Assembly: GCA_014526335.1 (NCBI GenBank)
Contig: JACTAT010000021.1
Coordinates: forward strand, 1,049,299 to 1,113,298
DNA: 64,000 nucleotides
Source of the DNA: Chrysaora quinquecirrha
Lineage: Eukaryota; Cnidaria; Scyphozoa; Semaeostomeae; Pelagiidae
Direction of reading: 5' to 3'
Both the position numbers and the translations under genes were made by a program. Shown here in pieces: positions 36,301-47,700 of this stretch. Numbering within the stretch: the first letter of the stretch is position 1; every line of letters begins with the position of its first letter. Under the pieces are notes generated by a model. It did not search any database, was not told the DNA's origin, and saw nothing but the letters and a program-made list of their open reading frames with translations.

Positions 36301-39300
36301 GATGTTCTAAGGCCTGCTGAACAACAACAGCAACAACAGCAACAGAGGAGAAGACAAGACCAACAACAAGCTCAAGCTGCCCCGCAGGTCCAGCAACCTC
36401 AGAATGGTAAGTATTCTAGATAATACTTTCTATTCTTGAAGATGATGTGGTTTCGTGGCCTAATTTATCTGGCTGGTGGTGTCAGAAGCTCAGCGAGGTC
36501 GGGTTTGAGGCCCAGCTACAGAAGCGCCTCAGCCCGGGTCGTGGGTTCGAGCCCCAGATACGTTAGCGTGACAGCCACGGGCAGCCACGTTTAACTGTTT
36601 GACTAGAGTTGCTAAACATGCGAGTGGGGGCATCGGGACATCGAGGGGACATTAATGTCGCACGAAACATTTCTCCTAGCTTAGACAGGCCTTAATACTA
36701 CTTTTTTTAATCCGAAAACAATATCGAGGAAATAATCATATGTTAGACTTCTGTTTTATGGCGTTGATTCTATTATATTTATTCCAGAGATAGGTAGCGA
36801 GGTTAAAAAAAGTACTTCAACGCTATTACTCATTTCCTAATGACTTGTCGTGTCTTATCAAGCAATGTTTGACCGTTTTGCCATACCACAAAACATTTTT
36901 TCACATAGTAGAATTCGCTCGCAATTTTTTTGAAAAGCTTCAAAAATATGTTCTGGTTGACAAAAACAAAAAGATGTTTGACGGCAAACGTTTGTGGCGT
37001 GGCCAAACGCCAAAACATTTTGCTTGACAAGAAGTCAATTACCATCTTGGCGTTCCGATAGTGGGCGTCCTTTGGCATAATTTTATCAAGTACTAGCCCT
37101 ATATTGGAGTGTGCATGAAATTGATGCTTGTTTATCAAGAGAAAATTTTCAAAATTTGTACTCTTTTGTTAGTTCCTGGTTTCATGGGAATGCCACCTGC
37201 TCCGCCATTTGGCCTATGGAACCCAGCAATGCACCCTGGACAGGTGAATCAGCCAGGACCATCAGCCACTTCTGCAACGGCATCTGGAACGACAACATCA
37301 ACAACATCCACAACAACTGCTTCGTCAACTGGTGCTACAGCCTCGTCTGCCTCGGGATCATCTAGTAGAATTGGCCAGGTAGTTAGATTTTCTTAGTTAT
37401 CTAGGTGACTGCCTGACTGACTGACTGACTGACTGACTGACTGACTGACTGACTGACTGACTGACTGACTGACTGACTGACTGACTGACTGACTGACTGA
37501 CTGACTGACTGACTGACTGACTGACTGACTGACTGACTGACTGACTGACTGACTGACTGACTGACTGACTGACTGACTGACTGACTGACTGACTGACTGA
37601 CTGACTGACTGACTGACTGACTGACTGACTGACTGACTGACTGACTGACTGACTGACTGACTGACTGACTGACTGACTGACTGACTGACTGACTGACTGA
37701 CTCACTGACTCACTGACTCACTGACTGACTGACTGACTGACTGATTGACTGATTGACTGACTGACTGACTGACTGACTGACTGACTGACAAGCTGACTGA
37801 CAAGCTGACTGACTGACTGACTGACTGACTGACAAGCTGACTGACAAGCTGACTAGCTAACAATATGCCTGACTAACTAAACCTCACTAAAGAACCAAGA
37901 AACAAACTGACTAAGTAACTAACTAACTAACTTGCTAACTAGCTCTCGAATCCTGAATCTTATCCAGCAAAAGCTCTCACCCCGGCCAGAAAAGTTCAAA
38001 AATCAGCACACTCGAATTTGGTTCATTCATCTCTAAAATTGATCACGAGTTGTAAAGTTGTAAAATCAAAAGTTGTAATGTATGCCGAATTTCTTTCAGG
38101 CAACAGCAATGCCAGGGATGTCTTCATTCATGCCACCACCGTTCATGTCGATGCCTATGTTTGGTAAGAATTATATGTATTTGCTCTCATCCTTATGGTC
38201 TTAACTTTTAAAGAATTTTTTTCCGCTTTACCGCTTTACAGCATTTGACCAACAAGTTTGATTGTTTGGCCATGGCTTAATTAAGGGTCTTTCGCTTTTT
38301 TTGAACGAAATTATGCCACCAGCCAGAAAGTGGGAAGGTGGGTTCGAATTCTAAGATTAATTGCTTGATTATTTCGCCTCAGCTAGATGGTGGGATGTTG
38401 TTGCCCATAAAAACGAGCAACTCACATACAAACACGCACCTTTTTATTTTATACACACAATTTTCTGATTTCTACTTAGGCATGCCACCTCCTCCTCCGC
38501 CATTTCCATTATTCCAAAGGGCTACGCAGAATCTATCAGAACTCTCAGATGAACAACTCCGAGAGATGGAAGGCCAAGAAAGATCGAATATCGAAGCGAG
38601 GATAAAAGTGCTAAGAAATGTCCATACAATGTTAGATGCCGCGATTATTCAACTCAATCAATATTCAAGAGTCATTGAAAACATAGAGTGAGTTTTGTTA
38701 TTGTTTTTGCTTCTGTTATTGTTATTTTTATTGCTGTCATTGTTATTGTTATTGTTATTGTTATTGTTATTGTTATTGTTTTTGTTATTGTTATTGTTAT
38801 TGTTATTGTCATTGTCATTGTCGTTTTTTGTTATTGTTCTTTTATCTTCCTTGGTAATTTTATTGTTATTGTTTTGTTATTGTTATTATTATTTATTGTC
38901 ATTATCATTTATTGTTATTGTTAGTGCATTTTTTGTTATTGTTATTGTTTTATTGTTGTTATTGTTTTTATTATTGTTAATTGTTATTGTTATTGTTATT
39001 GTTATTGTTATTGTTATTGTTATTGTTATTATTATTATTATTATTGTTATTATTATTATTATTATTATTGTTATTATTATTGTTATTGTTATTGTTAAAA
39101 TTATTGTAATGATTGTTTTTGTTATGGTTATTGTTATTTTCTTTGTTATTTCATTGTTATTTTCATTGTTATTTCATTGTTATTTTCATGGTTATTGTTA
39201 TTTTCATTGTTAATGTTATTGTTATTGTTATTGTTACTGTTTTTGTTTTCATTATTGTTTTTACGTTTGTAGATTACTATCTGCTGTAGCTGAATTATCA

Positions 39301-39513
39301 AAAGAAGAAAGCAGGAAGAAAGAGGAACTAAAGTCTGCAGCCGAAGGTAATGATCCGGCAACCGGACCTTCAGAGACAATAGAAAACCGGACAGCTGTGT
39401 CCGATGATAAAGAGGACATTGGTAATGAATTGCGCCGTCGTAGACTTGAGAAATTCTCCTCACAAGTTGAGAATATTGAATCTAAAGACGGTTCCACTAA
39501 TATCGATAAATAA
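30374..39513 (+). CDS. SYVN1: SYVN1/HRD1 (synoviolin), ER-membrane RING E3 ubiquitin ligase, 13 exons
   Basis: HRD1 is the ligase and retrotranslocation channel of ER-associated degradation, working with SEL1L. Exons: 30374-30502, 31960-32052, 32346-32498, 33166-33214, 33411-33514, 34303-34429, 34720-34819, 35187-35252, 36135-36406, 37173-37378, 38100-38163, 38480-38685, 39274-39513; total 1809 nt, 602 residues (human 617). The hydrophobic N-terminal half covers the transmembrane region; ERSWYAVTETCLAFTVFRDD and FTLLLFLKAFHWLAEDR are almost identical to human. The RING-H2 spans about residues 290-327 with ligands C290, C293, C305, H307, H310, C313, C324 and C327 all present. A glutamine-rich stretch and a Pro/Ser/Thr-rich disordered region follow. 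The C-terminal helix (SELSDEQLREMEGQER) and the ELRRRRLEKF tail match the family. The start has A at -3. Confidence 0.97.
30814..31210. mobile_element. Harbinger-like MITE with TAA duplication, GGGCCTGTTTACATG ends
   Basis: In SYVN1 intron 1. The left arm is GGGCCTGTTTACATGGAGG with AGTTAGCAAGCTGGC; the right arm is the inverse, ending CTTCATGTTAACAAGCCC. TAA sits directly on both sides (30811-30813 and 31211-31213). The interior repeats CCAGCCCGG and TTTGTTTG motifs. Confidence 0.8.
31605..31800 (+). mobile_element. Diverged SINE family 2 copy
   Basis: In SYVN1 intron 1. CTCGTGGTCAAGTTGGCC resembles the family 2 head; GGACAGCTGAGTTG and GACTTGTTGACAATGA match the body of the copy at 34037-34257 in part. 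It is old and rearranged. Confidence 0.45.
32530..33115 (+). repeat. (CAT)n/(AAT)n microsatellite occupying SYVN1 intron 3
   Basis: The intron is 32499-33165 and almost all of it is CATCAT, CATTGTAAT and AATCAT triplets. Long Ile- or His-rich frames across it are artefacts. Confidence 0.95.
34037..34257 (-). mobile_element. SINE family 2, near full length, inverted
   Basis: In SYVN1 intron 5. The inverse head (CACGATCTTGAGCC, AACGCCTTGATCACTCAGCC) and body (GCAGCTGATGTGGACCTGCA) match the copy at 20654-20915. Confidence 0.8.
34855..35060 (+). repeat. (TTGAC)n and (GACGT)n microsatellite, SYVN1 intron 7
   Basis: Runs of TTGACTTGAC followed by GACGTGACGTG and ACTCGACTCG: three related pentamers in succession, suggesting stepwise change of the unit. 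Confidence 0.9.
35410..35640 (+). mobile_element. Dispersed repeat, partner of 8750-9135
   Basis: In SYVN1 intron 8. It is the plus-oriented copy of the element in THADA intron 6; ends undefined. Confidence 0.6.
35694..35957. mobile_element. Harbinger-like MITE, GGCCCTGGCCAAAC family
   Basis: In SYVN1 intron 8. It begins TTAAGCCCTAGCCAAACGAT and ends GTTTGCCAGGGCCTTG. The interior holds repeated TTTGGCCACGTCACAAAACA-type segments. Confidence 0.75.
36590..36695. mobile_element. Fragment of the MITE family with CTAGGAGACATGTC ends
   Basis: In SYVN1 intron 9. CTAAACATGCGAGTG, GACATTAATGTCGC and CTCCTAGCTTAGACAGGCCTT match the copies at 46590-46828 and 56424-56668. Just before it, at about 36460-36560, lie tRNA-like B-box sequences (GTGGGTTCGAGCCCC) of a further SINE. 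Confidence 0.6.
36857..37030. mobile_element. Partial Harbinger-like MITE
   Basis: In SYVN1 intron 9. It has TCAAGCAATGTTTGACCG, TTTGACGGCAAACG and GTGGCCAAACGCCAAAAC from the GGCCCTGGCCAAAC family; the termini are lost. Confidence 0.6.
37405..37860 (+). repeat. (TGAC)n microsatellite in SYVN1 intron 10
   Basis: More than 300 bases of near-perfect CTGA tetramers, then a degenerate end with ACAAGCTGACTG units. It starts about 30 bases after exon 10. It is the same tetramer as in THADA intron 9. Confidence 0.97.
38695..39265 (+). repeat. (TTATTG)n low-complexity repeat forming SYVN1 intron 12
   Basis: The intron is 38686-39273, and virtually every base belongs to TTATTG or TTATTA units. Long Leu/Val/Ile frames in it are not genes. 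Confidence 0.95.
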
Positions 39514-40493
39514 TCATAGATTTTAGTTGGTTAGGGTTTAAGATTAGATTGGTATGGCATTTGAAAATTGTTTGTTTAACCGTTTGGTGTTCTGCGCAAA
39601 AATATTTCCAAAAGAGATTTTGATTTTAGGAGTTCGCTCCTTTTCGTGAACAAATTTTGACTTTGATGTGCTACAGTGGCATTATTCAGAGCCACAATAA
39701 TTTTGTTATAATCATCGAAATCATCGTAATCAATATAATCATCATACTTTGGAAAACAATATCTGCTTGACGAGGCAAGCTTTGGAATAAGCTGATTCTC
39801 TAGTAGTTACGCTAATCGAAATTGTCACAGCGAACAATAGAAATGCAACATTCCCCCTTAGAAATTGGGGGTACTTGAACCAAAAATTTGGGGGTGTGCC
39901 TAAGTTTTTGTGCTTCTAATCCTGCCTTGGTGCTGTTTTGCCATCAAAGAAAAATCAACCATATAAATTTGAGCAAAAAGAGCAAAATAAGAAATCTTGC
40001 ACCCTTTTGGGGCATTTTGTTTGAAATATATTGCCTGCTCCAAGGTGAAATCACTGAAATGATACCTTTTCTCTCTGCTTTTTTCTATCATCAAATTTTT
40101 CGAATTGGTGACAAGCTGATGGCTTAAGTAGCCGGGGATGTATGATTTAGAATTATTAATCTAAAAACTGGCCTAAATATGTTGTTTGTATCACTATATT
40201 ATGTTATGTTAATATGTCAATTGAAAGTCTCGAAAGAAATCAAACAGCTTTTGCTTGTGAATTCTGCTTCTTTCACAAATTTAAAACGGTATGGAAACAG
40301 AATGGATCAGAATCTACATAATATACTTGCAGAGAAAAATTCCACTTATTAATCTATCTAAAGTCGAATTTTCTTCTTACATAAACTCCTAAACTAAGAG
40401 CCTAGATCCTTCGCTTGTTATAGCAAAACTAATTTGACCCTAGATCATATACAACTTGTGTCTTTATAGTTATCATGATAATGTTCACAGTCT
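39514..40493. other. Region 3' of SYVN1, nothing recognised
   Basis: SYVN1 3' UTR and intergenic sequence. No AATAAA is obvious near the stop. The frames at 39888-40127 show no family resemblance. Confidence 0.5.
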
Positions 40494-40805
40494 TCATACA
40501 TAGAGCACCTTTAGAAGTATACTCATTATTGCAGTGAAAAAAGCAATGGTTTTCACGTGTGAGTGGCCACCAGAAGTAGTCTTCCCTCTACCGGGCTGTG
40601 TCTTGTTCATTGGCATAATGGTCGTTGTGGAATATCGTTCGGGCTCTGCCTCTGGTAGCGCTGGGGCTCTTGATCTTCTTTCCGGCTCAGGAGTTGGGCA
40701 GTAGGATGATATTTGGGTAGTTGTCTGTCTTGAGGCAGCGGCTAACTGAATGACTAAATAACAACTGAAGATGGACAGAACGAAATGAATTGAACATCCA
40801 GCCAT
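40494..40805 (-). CDS. Candidate small secreted, GPI-anchored-like protein (103 residues)
   Basis: Not a family I recognise. I chose the internal Met at 40805, since from there residues 1-24 form a clean signal peptide ending LAAA. The middle is Thr/Ser/Pro/Glu-rich with a single Cys (36) and one N-glycosylation site (NKT, 67-69). The tail has SGG small residues (78-80), a short polar spacer and about 17 hydrophobic residues to the end (86-103), the layout of a GPI-attachment signal. The frame stays open upstream to 40898, but those 31 residues are basic and would mask the signal. A TATA-like CATAAAG lies at 40901-40907, 96 bases before the chosen start. It could be a chance ORF; the N- and C-terminal hydrophobic pattern argues otherwise. 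Confidence 0.45.
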   Translation of the reverse strand: MAGCSIHFVLSIFSCYLVIQLAAASRQTTTQISSYCPTPEPERRSRAPALPEAEPERYSTTTIMPMNKTQPGRGKTTSGGHSHVKTIAFFTAIMSILLKVLYV

Positions 40806-40909
40806 TTTCTTCCCTTTTCTAGCGTCTGCAACTCGTCTGGAAGTTTCAACCTTGCTCAACAATTCTCTCCTCAAACTGCTCTTTCTGATACAATCCAAAA
40901 CTTTATGCC

Positions 40910-41758
40910 CGTAATGCAGCTGCTCTTGATGAAAAATGTTGCAGAAAACAACAAAAAGCTTGCTTTTTCTCTAACAAACAGCTTTTCTTACGCAGATTTC
41001 TGAACTATTTCTGAACTAATGAGGATAAAATTCGACGTCAAATGCGAATTTTCGAGTTTTCAAGCGGAGTTTCAATTCGTAATGCTTCTAGAAATCTTTT
41101 TCTGATGATTTTTAAAGTTTATAATGAGGAGTTTTCGGTGTTAAAACCGTGTAATCGGTTGAAAGTCACCGTATTAGACATGATAGTCGCCACTTATCAT
41201 GACGAGCCGTTTCGGGAGAGATTCCTCTCCCTTCGTCGCGCAATGAGAAATGTGGCTTCTTTCCTATTTATTACAAAGGTCGGATCGAAAGTTGGAAGTT
41301 AACCGGACCTGCGAGGTAGCTCGGATTTTTCGGCGCTCCGTTTCTAAATTTATGGCGCCAAAATTTCGTTCAGTGCAACTTTTAATGTTACAGAATTCAA
41401 CCAGATTTCTGGGATAGAGTATGATACTTGATTGAGACAAGGAGGTTGAAAGCCGTTTTTTGCCAAAAAAGCGCACATATAGCTCGCAGCGTGCCGGTCT
41501 TAGAGAAAGTTACCCATATTGCTATTAAAATTTGGTTTTTCTTGAGAAACTCATATATTTCTCTTTTATATTTTTATTCTGTCGTCTTCATTTCATTCTT
41601 TCCTTGCAAAAATTGCAGCTACCGGAAAACCTTTTTAGTTCCAGGCTCCCTTCCTAATCGCACAGGGCACCAAGGATGATTGATATTGTTTTGGAAACCA
41701 AAATGGCTGGCTGTTGAAGCTGTGGGTTGAATTTCGTTGCCTCAAAAACATCATAAAC
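40910..41758. promoter_or_regulatory. Intergenic region upstream of TTC8
   Basis: It lies between the small minus-strand ORF and the TTC8 start and must hold the TTC8 promoter and 5' UTR. The 86-residue frame at 41042-41302 resembles nothing known to me. Confidence 0.5.
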
Positions 41759-44700
41759 ATGGCAATGGACCCGCTTTTTCTTGCAAATAGCTTCTTTAGA
41801 AGACGGAAGTTTGATGAATGCATCGAAGTTTGCACAAAATTGCTTGCAAAGAATCCTTATGATCAGGTAAAATTGGGAGGCTTAATTTAATACAATAACA
41901 AGCGAAGCGAGCTAAAGTAGGCGCGCAGCTGCGTTTAGGACTTCGAACGGTCTTGGGAGGGGGGCCATTTGCTGCACTGTAACCCAAACCTGACCCAGTA
42001 GACTGAAAAATTTGGCTCAGTGCTGGTTCCAGAAAATTTTGTTAGGGCCCCTCCTCTCCTAACCCTAAGGGGTGCAGCAGGCTCTAATGTACGGAGTAAA
42101 TTTTGATCCAAAACTCAACTAGTATACCCAATGGAATAATAAAAGTTTTACCAACCAAATCACCAAAATTAAATTTTACCAACTAAAATTGCCAAAATCT
42201 ATTCTTTGGGGGGTTTTGCACCCCCCAAACCAGACTGGAATCTCTACAAACTGCACACTGAAGGCCATTGTTTTCCAAACAATAGGTGCCATTGTTTTCT
42301 ATTGTTTTTGCCAAAATTGTGCCCCTAAATTCTTTGCTGGGCACAACAAAGTTTCCAGCCAGTCCCCCAAACCCCCTCATGGAACCTGCCCTGCTCCCCC
42401 TGCAGTACCCAAAATATACATATTGCTTGCCCTCAGAACTTAAATGTAGCTAACGGCTCAAAATTTATTATCTCAAACAGGCAGCATGGTTCTTGAAAAC
42501 CAGAGCACTTACAGAACAAGTATATGTTGATGAAGTCGAAGTTGACGAAGAAGGCATCGCTGAGGTATTAATGGATGATACTGCTATTGCACAAGTTGCT
42601 AGTAAGTCATGGTTAATGAATCATTTGTTATAACATACTTGTTATATGCTTAAATGCCAGGGTACATTGCATGTAACGGCCAGGCTGGAGGATAAGCCAG
42701 CACAAATAAACAGCTAAAAAGCCATTTCTTTCTTGGCAGAAAGTGTTTTCTCACTAAGACTCCTTAAGTAAATTCTAATGAACTGAGTAGCTTTTTGGAC
42801 GGAAGCAAAAAAGAACTTCGATTTTCTTACTGAAAGCATCCAAAATAATATTGCTGCCACACAAAGCTTCACTCATGTTTGCTACTGTTTCTGGCTTAAT
42901 TGCAAAGTTTATCACTCATTTTCTGTTTTCAGGACCTGGGACATCAATAAAGAAACCTGGGACTAGCCAAGGTGGACCAAGCCAGGCTGTGAGGTAGATA
43001 GCAAGATATATTCTTCTTTCAACATCAAGACCCCGTTTGCAATTGAATCTAAAAAAGATCACGATGGACATTTCATTTACATGTGTACAGTATGCACGGA
43101 CCTGTTCCTTTTGGAAATTGGATCATATCTTTTTGGGTACACTAGAAAATTGATCCATCTTGATTCCTGTATAAGTGCTATGAAATCGTACTCATATTGT
43201 ACCCAGAAGGTACGGATCTTTTGGACCTTTTCCTCTTGTGTAAACTGTTTCTTAATACTTTGTGTTGTTGTTCTTTCAGACCAGTTTCTCAAGCTGGACG
43301 ACCTGTGACTGGATTTGCTCGCCCTGGGACCCAGTCTGGAAGACCAGGAACAATGGAGCAAGCAATCAGGACACCACGGACTGCGACCACTGCAAGGTAC
43401 ACATTATATGAATCATTTCTTGGAGATTTTCTTTCAGAGAGCATTTCTGGCATTAGTGGTAGAGATCGGTAGAGGTAAATTAGAGGTAGACAGGGGTAGA
43501 AATTTGAGGTAAGGAAAGCTGAGGTATACAGCATCGTCAAGTTTTTACATTCTTTCTAAGACCTCATCAACTGATTGTGGCAACTCCAGTCATTCTTGTT
43601 TATAGCAACTATTTTTTGCTAAATTCTATTTTATAGTATTCTTACACGTTTTTTTTATATAAGAAACTGGTTTATAAGAAACCTAGAACTCGACACCCCA
43701 AAAGTTAAGAAACTTTTAGAACTAGGAGGAAGGAGTTAAGAAACTCAAGAAATTTTAGAGTCAGTTTTCCAACATACTGATTTCACATTTGTTGAGGTAG
43801 TAATCAATTCTCAAGCATTTCCTTGCGATTTCTTGCACCCAGCATGGCTAATTTTTTGTAATACAATAATATTAATAATTTGCTTGCTATATTAACGTTT
43901 TTTTATCGTTTCTACTGCAATTTTTTCCATGAAATTAAGAAACTGTCAAGAAACTTTTAGGACTAAAATTGGGCCAAAAATTAAGAAACTTTTAGAACTA
44001 GGTGCCGAGCCAGGTTTCTTATAAAAAAAACGTGTATTGCTGTTTCTTAAAAACTTATTGTAACGTTTGTTTTGTTTTGTTTGCTTAAACGGCCCAGGCT
44101 AGTTAAGCTTTGTCTTTGCCTGGGTCGTATAGGATGTATACCTGTAATTAAATGGTAAATCCTATGAATGAGTTTAAATTGAATTGAATTCAATTGAATG
44201 GAATTGAATTTTATTTCTTCAGACCTGTCACAAGTGCCTCTGGAAGATTTGTCAGGCTCGGAACAGTAAGTTGACCTTATGAAATCAGAAATTTCCATGT
44301 ACATATAAACCTTAAAACCTTATTCGATGTTATGGAAGACAGCAAATAAATTTTCATCTTTAATCTGTCATTTTCAGGCTTCTATGCTTTCACAACCCGA
44401 TGGACCTTTCATCAATTTATCCAAAATTAATTTTTCAAAGTATGCGCAAAGACCAAGTTTGGCGAAGGTATGTATATATAGTCGATACATGTATCTCGGA
44501 AATAAGATGATAATCTCGCCAAAACACTTTTTGTTTTCAGCATGAGCATGCAGCGATGATATGGGAACATGTTTTCAAGACAGTTACCTAAGACAGTGGA
44601 GTGGTTGGCCAAACTTCTCAGTCAGTTCTCGTTAAGAAAACGGAATTAAGTGGGGTCGTGTGAGTTCAGCATCTGGATGGGTGACTTATCCAGATGGATG

Positions 44701-47700
44701 ACTAAACAACTCACTCTGCCGTCCTTCGAAAGGAACGTTAAGCTAGGGTCCCATTCCTGGATGCTTCATGCATAGTAGGGCTAAATTAGCTGAAAAAGCT
44801 AGAAATAACAGACTACTAAAAATAAAGTAACAACAACAACAACAAAAGCAACAACAACAACAACATGTCCCCATCGACGCCGTTGTAAAAAACCACCTTT
44901 AAAGCTAATTGTTAACCCTTAAATACTCTATTGTTTTCCTATTGTCCTTATTGAAATATCAGGGTCTGAGTTTCTTATAGAGTGGTTTCTTAAAAGGGGA
45001 CTTACGTTACTTTTCCAGCTATGGTGGAATATTTTTGGATAATTGTGTCCTTTATACCAAATCTATGGGGCTATTTTTCACTAGTCCTTTTGTTTTTGGT
45101 TATTAAGCCACCAATGCTAACTATCTTTGAGTCGCAAAATACTAAGATATATACTTAAATCGTTTCATCGTCAAAGCAACTCTTACAATTGCGGCCTGGA
45201 CCAGTTGTCTTGTTAAAAAGCTTTCTTTACCCAAAATTGTGTGTGTTTTTCTTTGCCATTGCTAATGCTTGCGTCTGATTTTCCATTAGACCAAGATAAG
45301 AGTAAGAGAGCTGTTGCTCTTCTATTTTGTCTCCTTCTGAATATATTTAGCCTCGCTAACCATCATTTCTTACATATCACTTGTCTCTTTTAGGCGTTAT
45401 TCGAATACATTTTTCACCACGAAAATGACGTCAGAAACGTAAGTCTGACGGTTACTCAATTACTCTATTTGCCAGAATTGTAGGTTTTGGCTTGTCAGGT
45501 TCACTAATTTGGGCCAGTCAGTAAACATTCTCACAATTCATAACCCAAACTCGGTTTTCTCACCTCACCCCCCTCTTACATATTGATTCCTCTCAGAAAC
45601 CGGAAATGCGGAGCCATAAGGCCCGGTTTGCCAAGTTCACTGAATTTTGGGCCATTTTGGCAATTAACAACCCTAACCCTCTTTTTCATCCCCCCTGACG
45701 CATAATCTCCTCTCAAGAACCTCAAAGGACAAATCATGGGGCCAGTTCGTCAGGTTCACTGGTTTTTGGGTCTATAAGAACCATTATTGCAATTCATAAC
45801 TCTGGCCATCTTTTTTCGCCTTCCCCTCTCTGACGTATAATTTCCTCTCAAAAGTTTAAAACCAGGGGGTTTGGTCTGTCAGACCCACTGAGTTTTGGGT
45901 CAGTCATGGCCTAAATAGTCCCTTAGTTTTACTTTGTAGAGATGTGATGTTATTTGACACGTGTTGTTCTTGCAATTCAGGCATTACAGCTTGCAGCTTT
46001 GGCAACAGAAGCATCGGAATTCAAAGATTGGTGGTGGAAAATACAACTTGGAAAATGCTATTTCAGGTAAAGAAAATCTCATTTCTTTCAATGATTGACA
46101 ACGAGTCCTAATCTTTTAGGCTCTAAGGAGGCGTTCGTGCTCGCTCATTGGCAATAACTTCGTTGTTCCAAAGTGTTGGACAGTAACGTTTGTGGACGTG
46201 GCCAAGCTTTCAAACATTTGTTGTAAAGCCAATTTCAAATGTTGGACCAACAATGTTTGATCGTTTGACCAGGGCTTAACTTTCGTTTGCTTTCTACTTC
46301 AATTCATATCTCAAGCTAAATAATCCCTTCGTTGCTTAGATTGTGTAGATGGCGCATTTGTATTATTTTAATATTATTGATATCTGATTAGATTATTGTA
46401 TGCTATGAATCAAGAAGCAAACAACTAGACCTATCCCTTCTCTTAAGGTCCGCCATTCCGTTCCGTGAAAGAAGAAATGAGAGTCATGAAGAAATGTATT
46501 GTTTTCACTTCCTCCGCCCTTGGTTTTTACGGAATGGTGGACCTTAGGAGAAGAATCTTATGTAGTGAAGCTAAATCCTACTGAAGCTGTGGTTCAACAC
46601 ATTACGCGCACGACATTGTATCCAGCGTGTCTCCCAGGATGGCTAAACATGCGAGTGAGAAGCGAGCCACATTTCCCCTGTTTTTTCCTAGAAATATTTG
46701 CACGTCTCTCACTACAAATTTGGTCGCGCGGTACAAAGTTTCCGAGGTGGTTAAACTGGAAGACATCAAGGGACGTGTCACCCGCGACATGTAGCGCGCG
46801 TTATGTCTCCTAGTTTAGCCAGGCCTTAACTATTGGTCAAAAAGAACCGACATTTAAAATGTAATTTTCGCTTTAGACTTGGTCTTTACCGAGATGCAGA
46901 GAGGCAAATGAAATCAGCATTACGTGATCAAGAAACTGTCGATTCATTTCTCTACTTATGCAAAGTCTACGTCAGACTTGATCAACCTCTTACTGGAATC
47001 GAGGTTCTTCTCAAGGTATATATACGCTTTACTTAGACTCACTACAAAAGCCGTAGATTCGCTCCCAGCCCCCAACACAACACGGCCCGCTCATACTCAT
47101 AGTTTGAGCTGCCGCCATTAACAACAGCAACAACTATTTTTTGATTTTACATTTTTTGAATGAATTAAATTGAGGTGAAGGCAGCGAAAACTACGACTCG
47201 TGTAGTAAGTCTACGCTCTACTTAGACTTACTACAAAAGTCGTAGACTGAGCTGCTGCCATTCAAAACAACAACAACTATTTTTCCATTTTGTAGTTTTT
47301 GAATGAGTTGAATTGAGGTGAAGGCAGTGAAAACTGCGACTAACGTAATAAGTCTACGCATATGAGTTCTAATATAGACTATGCATAGATCCATTACAGA
47401 TGCCCCAAACTTGAATACGTTACATACTAAAGCATTGAATTGAATTTTTAGCCATTACAAGCATTGAATTGCATTGCTACCTGAGTTGTTTTTGTTGTTG
47501 GTTTTAAAAGCATGTGTTCTTTTTCAGGGTTTAGATCGATTCCAAGGAGAGACAATGCTGCTAACCGGTATTGCAAGAATTTATGAGGTAAGTGAAAGAC
47601 GTTGTTATCTTCTGTTGTGTCCAGGAAAAGGTAACTGTTTCGAACTACTTTTGGGGCGATGAAATTCACAATAACATTTGACAAGCAAAGTTTTGCGACT

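Noticed and set aside
38695..39213. 172-residue Leu/Val/Ile-rich ORF
   Set aside because: It translates the TTATTG repeat inside SYVN1 intron 12, between two in-phase exons.
41042..41302. 86-residue ORF upstream of TTC8
   Set aside because: No signal, domain, motif or codon pattern supports it; probably chance.
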